Made by a program: the position numbers and the translations under genes. From Microcystis aeruginosa W13-11 (GTDB lineage Bacteria; Cyanobacteriota; Cyanobacteriia; Cyanobacteriales; Microcystaceae), in contig JAADBR010000092.1 in assembly GCA_009995705.1 (NCBI GenBank), positions 1 through 17,241 of the forward strand: DNA of 17,241 nucleotides, in the 5' to 3' direction. Positions 1 through 5,452 of the stretch are shown here, piece after piece. Below the pieces are notes generated by a model, which saw only the letters and a program-made list of their open reading frames with translations, was not told the origin of the DNA and ran no database searches. Positions within the stretch are counted from its first letter, which is position 1. Every line of letters begins with the position of its first letter.

Positions 1-120
1 ATCCGTTATGATAATTGTACCCGAAGGCAATTGATAGCCTGTTAAATTCCCTTGTTTCCACCACCTCCAAGCCGTTCGATAACTTATTCCTGCTTTTTTT
101 GCATAGTCTGATAGCTTCAT
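1..120 (-). CDS. IS607-family transposase TnpA (serine recombinase), N-terminal part, cut by window edge
   Basis: Forty codons read leftwards from an ATG at 120-118 and run off the window. The peptide begins MKLSDYAKKAGISYRTAWRW and continues into a G-Y-Q-L-P-S-G-T-I-I-I segment. This is the MerR-like helix-turn-helix that opens IS607-family serine recombinases: the N-terminal domain binds the element ends, and the catalytic serine domain, not in this window, would follow. No clear Shine-Dalgarno sequence precedes the ATG, which is common in cyanobacteria. The element's end should lie just to the right, in about 121-180, where short direct repeats occur. I cannot tell whether the full gene is intact or whether a tnpB gene follows it. 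The family call rests on the characteristic N-terminal sequence and is fairly secure. Confidence 0.8.
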   Translation of the reverse strand, partial: MKLSDYAKKAGISYRTAWRWWKQGNLTGYQLPSGTIIITD

Positions 121-180
121 GTCTATATATTACCATGCTTGACTATATCTGACTATATTTGCATTGAAACTTTACAATAC
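121..180. repeat. Putative IS607 left end with 10-bp direct repeats
   Basis: Directly upstream of the recombinase start, TGACTATAT occurs at 140-148 and again at 150-158, a 10-bp spacing, with a related TCTATATAT at 122-130. Short repeated sites at the end next to tnpA are expected for IS607-type recombinase binding. The exact element boundary cannot be fixed from one copy. Confidence 0.4.
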
Positions 181-209
181 CAATTTTCAATAGTCGTGAC
201 TAACATCTG

Positions 210-246
210 AAAGTGCAATTCCTTTCTCCGAGAGGGATTGCGCTTT
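210..246 (+). other. Long stem-loop with G-U pairs
   Basis: The arms AAAGTGCAATTCC (210-222) and GGGATTGCGCTTT (234-246) pair along 13 bases if two G-U wobbles are allowed, around an 11-base loop. The G-U pairs mean the stem is better as plus-strand RNA than as its complement, which would have A-C mismatches. There is no T-tract after it. It lies between the IS607 end and the tnpB relic and may be a terminator or transposon-end structure. Confidence 0.4.
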
Positions 247-310
247 GAAATGATCAACTAAGTTTGTCATTACTTTTGAAAAATGATGCAAAAATGAGTA
301 AGTCCAGAAT

Positions 311-537
311 GCAAGACCTATCACGAATGCAGCCAATAATTTAAGATCACAAGGAATAAGAATCCTGTCAACAAATGCTGATGGGCAGTCAGGAGTTTAA
401 GCTTGTGGAGAGACTGTAAGACTCGTTGGGACTCTCTCAAAAAGCAGGTTTCTGTGAAGCAAGAGTTTCCTGTCGGACATCTTCGCATGGTGATGGCTAG
501 ATTGTCAAGTCTGTCCACCCCTAGTCTGGGCAAATAA
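311..537 (+). pseudogene. Decayed 3' end of a tnpB gene (RNA-guided nuclease of IS605/IS607 elements)
   Basis: Translation from 311 gives A-R-P-I-T-N-A-A-N-N-L-R-S-Q-G-I, then S-G-V, a stop at 398, and A-C-G-E-T-V-R-L. This resembles the TnpB C-terminal pattern of a D-R-D-x-N-A-A-x-N-L motif after the zinc ribbon, followed by a N-A-C-G-E-T-V stretch. From about 439 the reading continues in another frame through K-K-Q-V-S-V-K-Q-E-F-P-V-G-H and ends at TAA 535-537. So the relic has at least one in-frame stop and one frameshift, and only the tail remains; no zinc-ribbon cysteines are visible upstream. It reads opposite to the IS607 recombinase at the window edge, so it is probably a separate, older insertion. 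Recognition is by motif memory, not a search, so the family call is moderate. Confidence 0.5.
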
Positions 538-595
538 CACCCAGGATAGCAAACGTTAAAACTAAAATTTCAATACATTTGTGACTTAAGCGCCT

Positions 596-620
596 AAAAG
601 CCTTGTTTTGCGAGGCTTTT
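596..620. terminator. Perfect hairpin, possible bidirectional terminator
   Basis: AAAAGCCT (596-603) and AGGCTTTT (613-620) form a perfect 8-bp stem with a 9-base loop. Because the stem itself ends in A4/T4, either strand yields a GC-core hairpin with a short U stretch, the pattern of a weak intrinsic terminator in both directions. It lies about 60 bp after the tnpB relic and could insulate the gvp leader from it. Confidence 0.45.
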
Positions 621-663
621 ACTATTAGTTGATTTGTCCTGTATCCATCAAAAAAGGCTCCAG

Positions 664-711
664 CTACCCTTCCGAGTCGATTGTAGCTAGTCAAGGGTAG
701 TCGAACAATCG
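664..711. other. Interleaved inverted repeats (potential H-type pseudoknot)
   Basis: CTACCCTT (664-671) pairs with AAGGGTAG (693-700), and CGATTGT (678-684) pairs with ACAATCG (705-711). The order is A-B-A'-B', so both stems can form together only as a pseudoknot, with loops of 6, 8 and 4 bases. Whether this stretch is transcribed is unknown. Confidence 0.4.
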
Positions 712-781
712 CCAAGACTACTTTGGGGTAAGGGTTTGATTATTTTTCTTGGGGAGGTAAGTCCAGTTATCCCTGCAAGAT

Positions 782-989
782 CTGACAGGGGGACAAGAAG
801 GCTGAAATCCATATATAGTGAGCTTTTCATGGTTTTGGCTTGAAAAAGTTCGCCGCACCATCTCTCACTTATTAATAATAATTCCTAGTAAGCTCGCTCC
901 TATCCCTAATTCTTTCGTTAGCTTTTGCTAGTGAGAGAAGCCAGAAGCCTTTGTTGGCAAGTTTTCTAGCTCGCTTGTTCCCCTGTCAG
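782..989. mobile_element. MITE-like palindromic element with 16-bp inverted ends
   Basis: CTGACAGGGGGACAAG (782-797) is the inverted complement, with one mismatch, of the sequence at 974-989. The 208-bp interval has no coding capacity. It carries internal inverted repeats: CTCTCACT (862-869) against AGTGAGAG (930-937), and a hairpin at 822-848. Terminal inverted repeats without an open frame are typical of a miniature inverted-repeat element. I see no clear target duplication at the borders, so it may be old or may be only a large secondary structure. Confidence 0.45.
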
Positions 990-1042
990 GAAGTTTTGCT
1001 TAGAAAAAAGGGGAGCAGCAACGACCTTGACCCGCCTTTTCT

Positions 1043-1113
1043 GAGAATTGACCACATTTATTAAGCACAAAACTGAGAATTAACTACATTTCTTAACGAA
1101 AAAATCGAGAATT
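1043..1113. repeat. Three GAGAATT motifs at exact 32-bp spacing upstream of the gvpA promoter
   Basis: GAGAATT starts at 1043, 1075 and 1107. The first two are followed by the related stretches ACCACATTTATTAA and ACTACATTTCTTAA, so two full imperfect 32-bp units and the start of a third are present. A 32-bp period is about three helical turns and puts the sites on one face of the DNA, ending 5 bp before the -35 box. This looks like an array of activator or repressor sites; the regulator is unknown. Confidence 0.55.
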
Positions 1114-1118
1114 AGGTA

Positions 1119-1148
1119 TTGACACCGATAAAAAAAGGGTGTTATTGT
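1119..1148 (+). promoter_or_regulatory. Sigma-70-type promoter for the gvpA operon
   Basis: A perfect TTGACA -35 box (1119-1124) is separated by 18 bp from TATTGT (1143-1148). Transcription would start near 1155, leaving a leader of about 100 bases before gvpA1. The spacer is framed by the inverted repeat ACACC (1122-1126) / GGTGT (1138-1142), overlapping both boxes, which could be an operator. The phased motifs end just upstream. Start site not proven. Confidence 0.6.
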
Positions 1149-1253
1149 TCAAATGCTGAAGTAATGAAGGCAGAAAAACGAAATGGATTTCTGAACCCTT
1201 GATGATTTCGGCACTGTACAAACTCTATGAAAACAACAAAAAGGTCTACTACC

Positions 1254-1469
1254 ATGGCAGTTGAAAAAACCAACTCTTCCTCTAGCTTGGCTGAAGTTAT
1301 TGATCGTATCCTTGACAAAGGTATCGTTATTGATGCCTGGGTTCGCGTATCTCTGGTGGGCATCGAATTATTAGCGCTTGAAGCTCGTGTAGTTATCGCT
1401 TCGGTTGAAACCTACCTCAAATATGCTGAAGCCGTTGGTCTGACTCAATCTGCGGCGGTTCCTGCTTAA
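1254..1469 (+). CDS. gvpA: Gas vesicle major structural protein GvpA (copy 1)
   Basis: This 71-residue hydrophobic protein forms the ribs of the gas-vesicle wall by self-assembly in the cytoplasm. The sequence is classic GvpA: a short polar N-terminus ([11 protein letters not shown]), first helix with [12 protein letters not shown], the first beta strand I-V-I-D-A-W-V-R-V, a turn, the second strand, then E-A-R and the amphipathic segment ending Y-L-K-Y-A-E-A. An upstream in-frame ATG at 1227 would add nine residues, but 1254 matches the family start and an AAGGT-like ribosome site lies before it. It differs from copy 2 only by Leu42 in place of Ile42; eight of nine base differences are silent. 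It is the first gene of the structural operon. As I recall, the PCC 7806 cluster has three gvpA copies; two are present here. Confidence 0.98.
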   Translation: MAVEKTNSSSSLAEVIDRILDKGIVIDAWVRVSLVGIELLALEARVVIASVETYLKYAEAVGLTQSAAVPA

Positions 1470-1501
1470 GGATTGATCCCAGATTCTCCCATCTGCTCAG
1501 T

Positions 1502-1521
1502 GAAAACCCTACTGCGGTTTC
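1502..1521 (+). terminator. Weak hairpin after gvpA1
   Basis: GAAAACC (1502-1508) and GGTTTC (1516-1521) can pair over five to six bases with a bulge and a 7-base loop. It is the degenerate counterpart of the perfect hairpin after gvpA2, so read-through from gvpA1 into gvpA2 is likely. The rest of 1470-1797 holds only duplicated spacer sequence and no gene. Confidence 0.35.
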
Positions 1522-1797
1522 CATACTCTTAGCTTTTCTTTGATCCCTATTGAGTTTAGTTACCTCTGTCTTGGGGCGCAATGATCTATGATTGACAAGG
1601 CTGGCACGGCAAAAGTGTTTTGACCCTTGTAGCTGGGTTCACCCCTTATCACCAGAGTTTAAGTCTCACTATTTTTCGGAATAGAAGGTCATCCTTTAGC
1701 TAGGAAGCCGCACTTCTTAAGATGGGGTAGCTCGATATATCAACTTTGGAATCAGCACTGTACACTTTCTATACAAACAACAAAAGGGTCTATTACC

Positions 1798-2013
1798 ATG
1801 GCAGTCGAAAAAACCAACTCTTCCTCTAGCTTAGCTGAAGTTATTGATCGCATCCTTGACAAAGGTATCGTTATTGATGCTTGGGTTCGCGTATCTCTGG
1901 TGGGCATCGAATTATTAGCGATTGAAGCTCGTGTAGTTATCGCTTCTGTCGAAACCTACCTCAAATATGCTGAAGCCGTTGGTCTGACTCAATCTGCAGC
2001 GGTTCCCGCTTAA
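1798..2013 (+). CDS. gvpA: Gas vesicle major structural protein GvpA (copy 2)
   Basis: Second copy of the 71-residue wall protein, identical to copy 1 except Ile42, which is the more usual residue in the L-L-A-I-E-A-R stretch of GvpA. It has the same leader elements (GCACTGTACA, then AAAGGGTC near the start) 544 bp after those of copy 1. A TATACA element about 25 bases before the ATG could be a second promoter or a processing site. Extra copies of gvpA are common in cyanobacteria and raise the dose of the main wall protein relative to the accessory proteins. Downstream comes a perfect hairpin and then gvpC. Confidence 0.98.
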   Translation: MAVEKTNSSSSLAEVIDRILDKGIVIDAWVRVSLVGIELLAIEARVVIASVETYLKYAEAVGLTQSAAVPA

Positions 2014-2045
2014 GGATTGATCCCAGATTCTCCTATCTGCTGAGT

Positions 2046-2065
2046 GAAAACCCGACTGGGTTTTC
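2046..2065 (+). terminator. Perfect hairpin after gvpA2 (attenuator or mRNA-stabilising stem)
   Basis: GAAAACCC (2046-2053), loop GACT, GGGTTTTC (2058-2065): a perfect 8-bp stem with a tetraloop. No long T-run follows directly, so it is more likely a partial terminator or a 3' stabiliser separating highly expressed gvpA mRNA from gvpC-J. The gap 2014-2454 otherwise holds the diverged end of the gvpA repeat unit and the gvpC ribosome site (GAGGAC, about 2442-2447); I see no gene in it. Confidence 0.55.
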
Positions 2066-2454
2066 CAGATCCTCGGCTTTTCTTTAAATCCCTGTTGAGT
2101 CTAGTTACCCCTCTCTTGGGGCGCAATGGTCTATGATTGACAAGGTTGGCACGGCAATGGATAGCAGAAACAAAGCTAGACCTATACAAGTTATTTTTGT
2201 AACCGTGATTTTGACCTTTGTAGCTAGGTTTACCGCCTATCGCCAGAATGTAAGGCTGACTATTTTTCCGAGTAGAAAGCCATTTTGGGGGCGGGAAGTT
2301 GCGCCCCTTAGTCTGGGGTACCCTCCTAACTCAACTTTGGGATGATAGGAAAAGTTGAAATCTGCTGTCTCTCCCCCCAGTCTCCGTGAAGGTTTTTCTA
2401 ACGGGTGATTGGGTCAAGTCCATTCCATAGTATTTAGTAATTGAGGACAACCCC

Positions 2455-2994
2455 ATGCCTGCTCTCATGGAACAGTTCCGCCAGGATCGTTTATCGATTG
2501 CTGAAGAAGTAGCTAAACTCTCGCGAGAAGTACAATCTTTTCTGTTGGATGTCAAGACTGAAAGACAAAAACAAGCGCAAGAACAGGCAACTGCTTTGCG
2601 CCAGTCTTTCCAACAAGTTCAACAGGAAAGCCACTTGTTTTTAACGGCTACCCAAAAACAGCGTTTAGCTCAGGCGGAAAAGCAAAAAGAGGATTTACGT
2701 CAATTTCAAGAACAACGTTTAGCTGAAGCCAAACGGCTAGACGACGACCTACGTCAACAGCGTCTAGATCGAGCCAAACAGCTGAAGGAGGATTTAAGTC
2801 AATTCCAGGAACAGCGTTTAGCGGCAGCGAAACAGCTAGAGGACGAATTACGCCAACTTCATCTAGATCGAGCCAAACAGGTGAAGGATGATTTAAGTCA
2901 ATTCCAAGAACGACGTTTAGCGGAAGCGAAACAGCTAAAAGACGATTTACGTCAATTTCGTCAAGAGTTGTCTATCTACGTTTTTGGCAAATAA
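2455..2994 (+). CDS. gvpC: Gas vesicle outer-surface strengthening protein GvpC
   Basis: GvpC binds the outside of the GvpA shell and raises the pressure it can bear. The 179-residue protein is hydrophilic, rich in Gln, Glu, Lys and Leu, and helical. After an N-terminal cap (about 1-36) come four 33-residue repeats at about 37-69, 70-102, 103-135 and 136-168, then the conserved tail [12 protein letters not shown]. The first repeat looks like the Anabaena type (S-H-L-F-L-T-A-T). The later three are each built of an 18- plus a 15-residue half starting R/H-L-x-x-A. The start at 2455 has a GAGGAC ribosome site; ATG at 2467 is a possible alternative. GvpC length varies among Microcystis strains by repeat number and sets vesicle width and critical pressure, so this allele is informative for ecotype. 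Confidence 0.95.
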   Translation: MPALMEQFRQDRLSIAEEVAKLSREVQSFLLDVKTERQKQAQEQATALRQSFQQVQQESHLFLTATQKQRLAQAEKQKEDLRQFQEQRLAEAKRLDDDLRQQRLDRAKQLKEDLSQFQEQRLAAAKQLEDELRQLHLDRAKQVKDDLSQFQERRLAEAKQLKDDLRQFRQELSIYVFGK

Positions 2995-3043
2995 ATCTCT
3001 AGGTTAATTCCAACCCACTTAAGCCTAGGGCTAGAGTAAAAAC

Positions 3044-3075
3044 CCTCTAGTCCCTTTTCCGGGCTAAACTAGAGG
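3044..3075 (+). terminator. Stem-loop after gvpC
   Basis: CCTCTAGT (3044-3051) pairs perfectly with ACTAGAGG (3068-3075), with a small inner CCC/GGG stem (3052-3054/3061-3063). There is no T-run. It may partly terminate transcription or stabilise the gvpA-gvpC message, lowering expression of gvpN and gvpJ relative to the structural genes. Confidence 0.45.
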
Positions 3076-3218
3076 ACTATCTGAGAATACAACAATAAGC
3101 CTTTGGTTTTCAATCTACCATGCTGATCCTGCTTTTCGCTTTTCTAGGTTTCTAGACTCAACCTAGTAGTGTTGGGTTCCTATTTATTGCTCTCTAGGTC
3201 TCTGGTAAACTAAAAAGT

Positions 3219-3296
3219 ATGATAAAGCTTCACTCAGTCTATAATTAATGTCGTGATATGATAAAGCTTCACTCAGTCTATAATTAATGTCGTGAT
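3219..3296 (+). repeat. Perfect 39-bp tandem direct repeat
   Basis: A 39-bp unit beginning ATGATAAAGCTTCACTCAGT occupies 3219-3257 and is repeated without a mismatch at 3258-3296. Identity of the copies indicates a recent duplication by slippage or unequal exchange. It contains no obvious ribosome site or open frame and could be used as a variable-number marker between strains. Confidence 0.9.
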
Positions 3297-3345
3297 TAGT
3301 AGTCTTTTGTTGACAAAGGAGGTAAGGGAAAAGGACTGCATCTGG

Positions 3346-3373
3346 GCTTTTCATTGTTTAAGTCTTGAAAAGC
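3346..3373. repeat. Hairpin repeat GCTTTTCA...TGAAAAGC
   Basis: GCTTTTCA (3346-3353) and TGAAAAGC (3366-3373) form a perfect 8-bp stem with a 12-base loop. A near copy lies at 822-848 with an 11-base loop, and both are preceded by GGAGGTAAG some 30-75 bases upstream. They look like two members of one dispersed repeat family. Confidence 0.5.
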
Positions 3374-3525
3374 AATCTAGACAAGAATTTTAAACCCTTA
3401 GCCCCTTGACCAATGGATGTCCTAAAAATACCTTCAGAATCAAGGTTCTAGAGCTAGTTAGTGACAGTTCCTGATCTTTTGGGATATTATATATTATGAG
3501 GTAAGCCTTAAAAGTCAAAGCCGAT

Positions 3526-3651
3526 TAAACTTCTTGCCGTAAAACTCGGGTGACACAAGCGTCCTTGCCCACTCGGTTATTGAGGGGAAACCTAAACAGG
3601 CGGTTGTTAGCTCAAGAATGCCCGTCCGCTTCAGGCGGGGATTATCAATAG
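3526..3651 (+). mobile_element. Solo IS605-type right-end remnant upstream of gvpN
   Basis: The segment 3616-3651, starting GAATGCCCGTCCGCTTCAGG, aligns base by base with the inverted complement of the IS right end at the other edge of the window (17129-17164), starting GAATCACCGTCCGTTTACGG. Both share the subterminal hairpin and an ATnTCAA-like terminus. Here the hairpin pairs CCCG and CC with GGCGGG around a GCTTCA loop. An open frame runs from 3529 to TAG 3649-3651 and could be the last codons of a tnpB. No transposase remains, so this is a scar or a right end left by deletion, inserted next to gvpN. It could retain part of a guide-RNA (omega-RNA) scaffold, which is speculation. Confidence 0.5.
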
Positions 3652-3670
3652 TATTTACTAGATTTAAACT

Positions 3671-4711
3671 ATGACATTTGCCGAAACTCAAACAAGAAGA
3701 TCCGTCCTCTCCCTTCGCCCCGGTCAATTTGTTGTTACGCCTTCGGTTGATCAAATTGCCACTCGCGCCTTACGTTATCTAAACGCTGGTTTTTCTGTCC
3801 ATCTGTGTGGTCCGGCAGGAACGGGAAAAACCACCTTAGCAATGCACCTGGCCAATTGTTTAGCCAGACCGGTGATGCTAATCTTTGGCGATGATGACTT
3901 TACCAGTTCCGATTTAATTGGTAGTCAGTCTGGCTACACCCATAAAAAACTGATGGACAACTATATCCACAGCGTTCTCAAAGTTGAAGACGAGCTAAAA
4001 CACAATTGGGTGGATTCTCGGTTAACAATGGCCTGTCGAGAGGGGTTTACCCTAGTTTATGATGAGTTCAATCGTTCTCGGCCTGAGGTCAACAACGTTT
4101 TACTCTCTGCCTTGGAAGAAAAAATTCTCACCCTGCCGCCCACTAGCCATCAACCCGATTACCTACAAGTCAATTCTCAGTTTCGGGCAATTTTCACCTC
4201 CAACCCGGAAGAATACTGTGGGGTTCATGCCACCCAAGATGCTTTAATGGATCGGTTGGTAACTATCAGTATGCCTGAACCGGATCAACTAACTCAGACA
4301 GAAATTCTTGCTCAAAAAACGGGGATTGGTCGAGAAGATGCTTTATTTATTGTTAACCTCGTCAAAACCTTTCGGGTGAAAACTGCGACTGAAAAAACGT
4401 CGGGTTTGCGCTCTTGTTTAATGATTGCTAAAGTCTGCGCCTCTCACGATATTGCGGCCAACTCCGCTGACTCGGACTTCCGTGATATCTGCGCCGATGT
4501 TCTGTTGTCCCGCACCAATTTATCTGTTGATAAATCAAGAGCGATTTTATGGGAAATCCTTGAGAACAATCCGTTGGAATCCTTATCCTTTGTAGAGGAA
4601 ACAGAGCCTTCCGATGCCCAAGGGTCAACTCCTGAACCTTCGACAGGAAATCAATCGTTAAAAGCCATTCAATCTTTACTGCGAGGCAACTTGCCTCTGC
4701 GAAAAGACTAA
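3671..4711 (+). CDS. gvpN: Gas vesicle assembly AAA+ ATPase GvpN (MoxR-type)
   Basis: GvpN is a cytoplasmic AAA+ ATPase needed for small bicone vesicles to elongate into full cylinders. The 346-residue protein shows Walker A GPAGTGKT at 47-54, Walker B F-T-L-V-Y-D-E-F at 126-133, sensor 1 T-S-N-P-E-E-Y at 176-182 and D-A-L-M-D-R-L at 190-196, with a Pro/Glu/Ser-rich tail after about 310 that looks disordered. ATG 3671 gives the family N-terminus but has no clear ribosome site. It sits about 20 bp after an IS605-type scar, and its spacing from gvpC is long, so it may depend on read-through or on a local promoter. As I recall, insertions in gvpN abolish buoyancy in M. aeruginosa. gvpJ follows after 17 bp. 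Confidence 0.96.
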   Translation: MTFAETQTRRSVLSLRPGQFVVTPSVDQIATRALRYLNAGFSVHLCGPAGTGKTTLAMHLANCLARPVMLIFGDDDFTSSDLIGSQSGYTHKKLMDNYIHSVLKVEDELKHNWVDSRLTMACREGFTLVYDEFNRSRPEVNNVLLSALEEKILTLPPTSHQPDYLQVNSQFRAIFTSNPEEYCGVHATQDALMDRLVTISMPEPDQLTQTEILAQKTGIGREDALFIVNLVKTFRVKTATEKTSGLRSCLMIAKVCASHDIAANSADSDFRDICADVLLSRTNLSVDKSRAILWEILENNPLESLSFVEETEPSDAQGSTPEPSTGNQSLKAIQSLLRGNLPLRKD

Positions 4712-4728
4712 CTTTATACTCTTATTGA

Positions 4729-5151
4729 GTGAAACCAACCGTGACTTCTTCCACTTTTGCTGGCTCCCTCAAAAACCAGTCAAGCAACTCCCTAAAAACA
4801 GCCACTCAAGGTTCGAGTTTAGCGGATATACTCGAACGAGTTTTAGACAAAGGAATTGTAATTGCCGGCGATATTTCCGTTTCGATCGCCTCCACTGAAC
4901 TTATAAATATCCGCATTCGTTTGTTAATTGCCTCTGTTGATAAAGCCAAGGAAATGGGAATCAACTGGTGGGAAGGAGACCCCTACCTCCATAGCCAATC
5001 CCAAGCTTTATTAGCAGAAAATCGGGAACTTTCACTCCGACTGCAAACCCTAGAAACTGAGCTTGAAACCTTAAAATCCTTAACCCAATTGACTGCAATG
5101 GAGAGCTATGATACCAGTCCGAACAATGAAGCACATCCCTCAAATGCGTGA
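4729..5151 (+). CDS. gvpJ: Gas vesicle minor protein GvpJ
   Basis: GvpJ is a minor GvpA paralogue thought to act in nucleation or in the conical tips. The 140-residue protein has a polar leader (1-27), a GvpA-like core (about 28-77: S-S-L-A-D-I-L-E-R-V-L-D-K-G-I-V-I, then I-A-S-x-E-L-I-x-I-R-I-R), and a helical, heptad-like tail (about 90-118) with L-L-A-E-N-R-E-L-S-L-R-L. The frame opens with GTG at 4729; another GTG at 4741 is possible. It lies 17 bp after gvpN. Its stop overlaps the ATG at 5144 of gvpX. The DNA encoding the C-terminal half (from 4927) has been copied twice downstream, which is the source of gvpX and a broken third copy. Confidence 0.93.
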   Translation: MKPTVTSSTFAGSLKNQSSNSLKTATQGSSLADILERVLDKGIVIAGDISVSIASTELINIRIRLLIASVDKAKEMGINWWEGDPYLHSQSQALLAENRELSLRLQTLETELETLKSLTQLTAMESYDTSPNNEAHPSNA

Positions 5152-5416
5152 AATTCCTCACTTGAATCCTCAAAGGTTAGGAAATTTACACGGGACGATT
5201 GCCTCCCTTGATAAATCAAGGGAAATGGCAGTTAATGGCTCCGAAGGGTATACCTACCTCCATAGCCACTCCCAAGCTTTATTAGCAGAAAACCTGGAAC
5301 TTTCACGCCGACTTCAAACCTTAAAATCCTTAACCGAATCGAGTGCAATGGAGAGCCGTGATAGCAGTCCCAACGATCAGTCATACTCCTCATATACATT
5401 GAAATTCCTCAATTGA
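5108..5416 (+). CDS. gvpX: GvpX, a protein derived from the GvpJ C-terminal tail
   Basis: A frame of 102 residues overlaps the end of gvpJ by 44 bp in another frame. GGAG at 5100-5103 precedes ATG 5108; ATG 5144, overlapping the gvpJ stop as ATGCGTGA, is an alternative giving 90 residues and possible translational coupling. From about residue 31 it repeats the GvpJ tail (I-A-S-L-D-K-S-R-E-M, then Y-L-H-S-H-S-Q-A-L-L-A-E-N-L-E-L-S-R-R-L) but lacks the GvpA-like core, and the second L-E-T-E-L block of GvpJ is missing. The position matches the gene called gvpX in the M. aeruginosa PCC 7806 cluster. Its function is unknown. Conservation of the leucine-rich tail suggests a coiled-coil interaction with GvpJ or its partners, which is an inference. 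Confidence 0.7.
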   Translation: MIPVRTMKHIPQMREIPHLNPQRLGNLHGTIASLDKSREMAVNGSEGYTYLHSHSQALLAENLELSRRLQTLKSLTESSAMESRDSSPNDQSYSSYTLKFLN

Positions 5417-5452
5417 ATTCTCAAACGGTCAAGAAGCTTACACCAGTTGGGG

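Larger units (their letters stand above)
538..1118. other. Gene-free leader upstream of gvpA1: hairpins, MITE-like element, phased repeats
   Basis: No convincing gene is seen here. It holds, in order: a perfect 8-bp hairpin AAAAGCCT/AGGCTTTT (596-620), interleaved inverted repeats that could form a pseudoknot (664-711), a 208-bp element with 16-bp inverted ends (782-989) that contains its own hairpins, and three GAGAATT motifs at 32-bp spacing (1043-1113) leading into the gvpA promoter. A 64-codon reading frame on minus (715-521) runs through these palindromes and has no recognisable protein features. Confidence 0.6.
1211..2340 (+). repeat. Tandem duplication carrying gvpA1 and gvpA2 (about 544-bp unit)
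   Basis: The leader beginning GCACTGTACA at 1211 recurs at 1755, a 544-bp period. Unit 1 ends at 1754 and unit 2 fades near 2340. The units share the gvpA gene, the 3' sequence GGATTGATCCCAGATTCTCC, a hairpin, and the stretch ending CAACTTTGG. Unit 2 carries about 50 extra bases after GGCACGGCAA (near 2157-2210). The noncoding parts have diverged clearly more than the genes, which fits selection or gene conversion on gvpA. Such direct repeats are substrates for recombination that adds or removes gvpA copies. Confidence 0.85.
2995..3670. other. Gene-free spacer between gvpC and gvpN with repeats and an IS scar
   Basis: No gene is visible in 676 bp, which is unusually long for the inside of an operon. 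It holds a stem-loop after gvpC (3044-3075), a perfect 39-bp tandem repeat (3219-3296), a perfect hairpin GCTTTTCA/TGAAAAGC (3346-3373) related to one at 822-848, and an IS605-type right-end remnant (3526-3651) ending about 20 bp before gvpN. Confidence 0.7.

Noticed and set aside
321..533. 70-codon frame on minus over the tnpB relic
   Set aside because: The plus strand shows TnpB-like motifs in the same place, so the minus frame is a shadow.
521..715. 64-codon frame on minus upstream of gvpA1
   Set aside because: It crosses a perfect hairpin and the interleaved inverted repeats and has no recognisable features; more likely structured non-coding DNA.
2133..2345. 70-codon frame after gvpA2
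   Set aside because: It sits in the duplicated spacer; the same ATG in unit 1 meets a stop after 12 codons, so the frame is not conserved between the units.
2014..2454. Possible remnant of a third gvpA
   Set aside because: Only the spacer of the repeat unit is present; no part of the GvpA coding sequence follows 2013.
3219..3296. CRISPR array
   Set aside because: The two 39-bp units are directly adjacent with no spacer between them; it is a plain tandem repeat.
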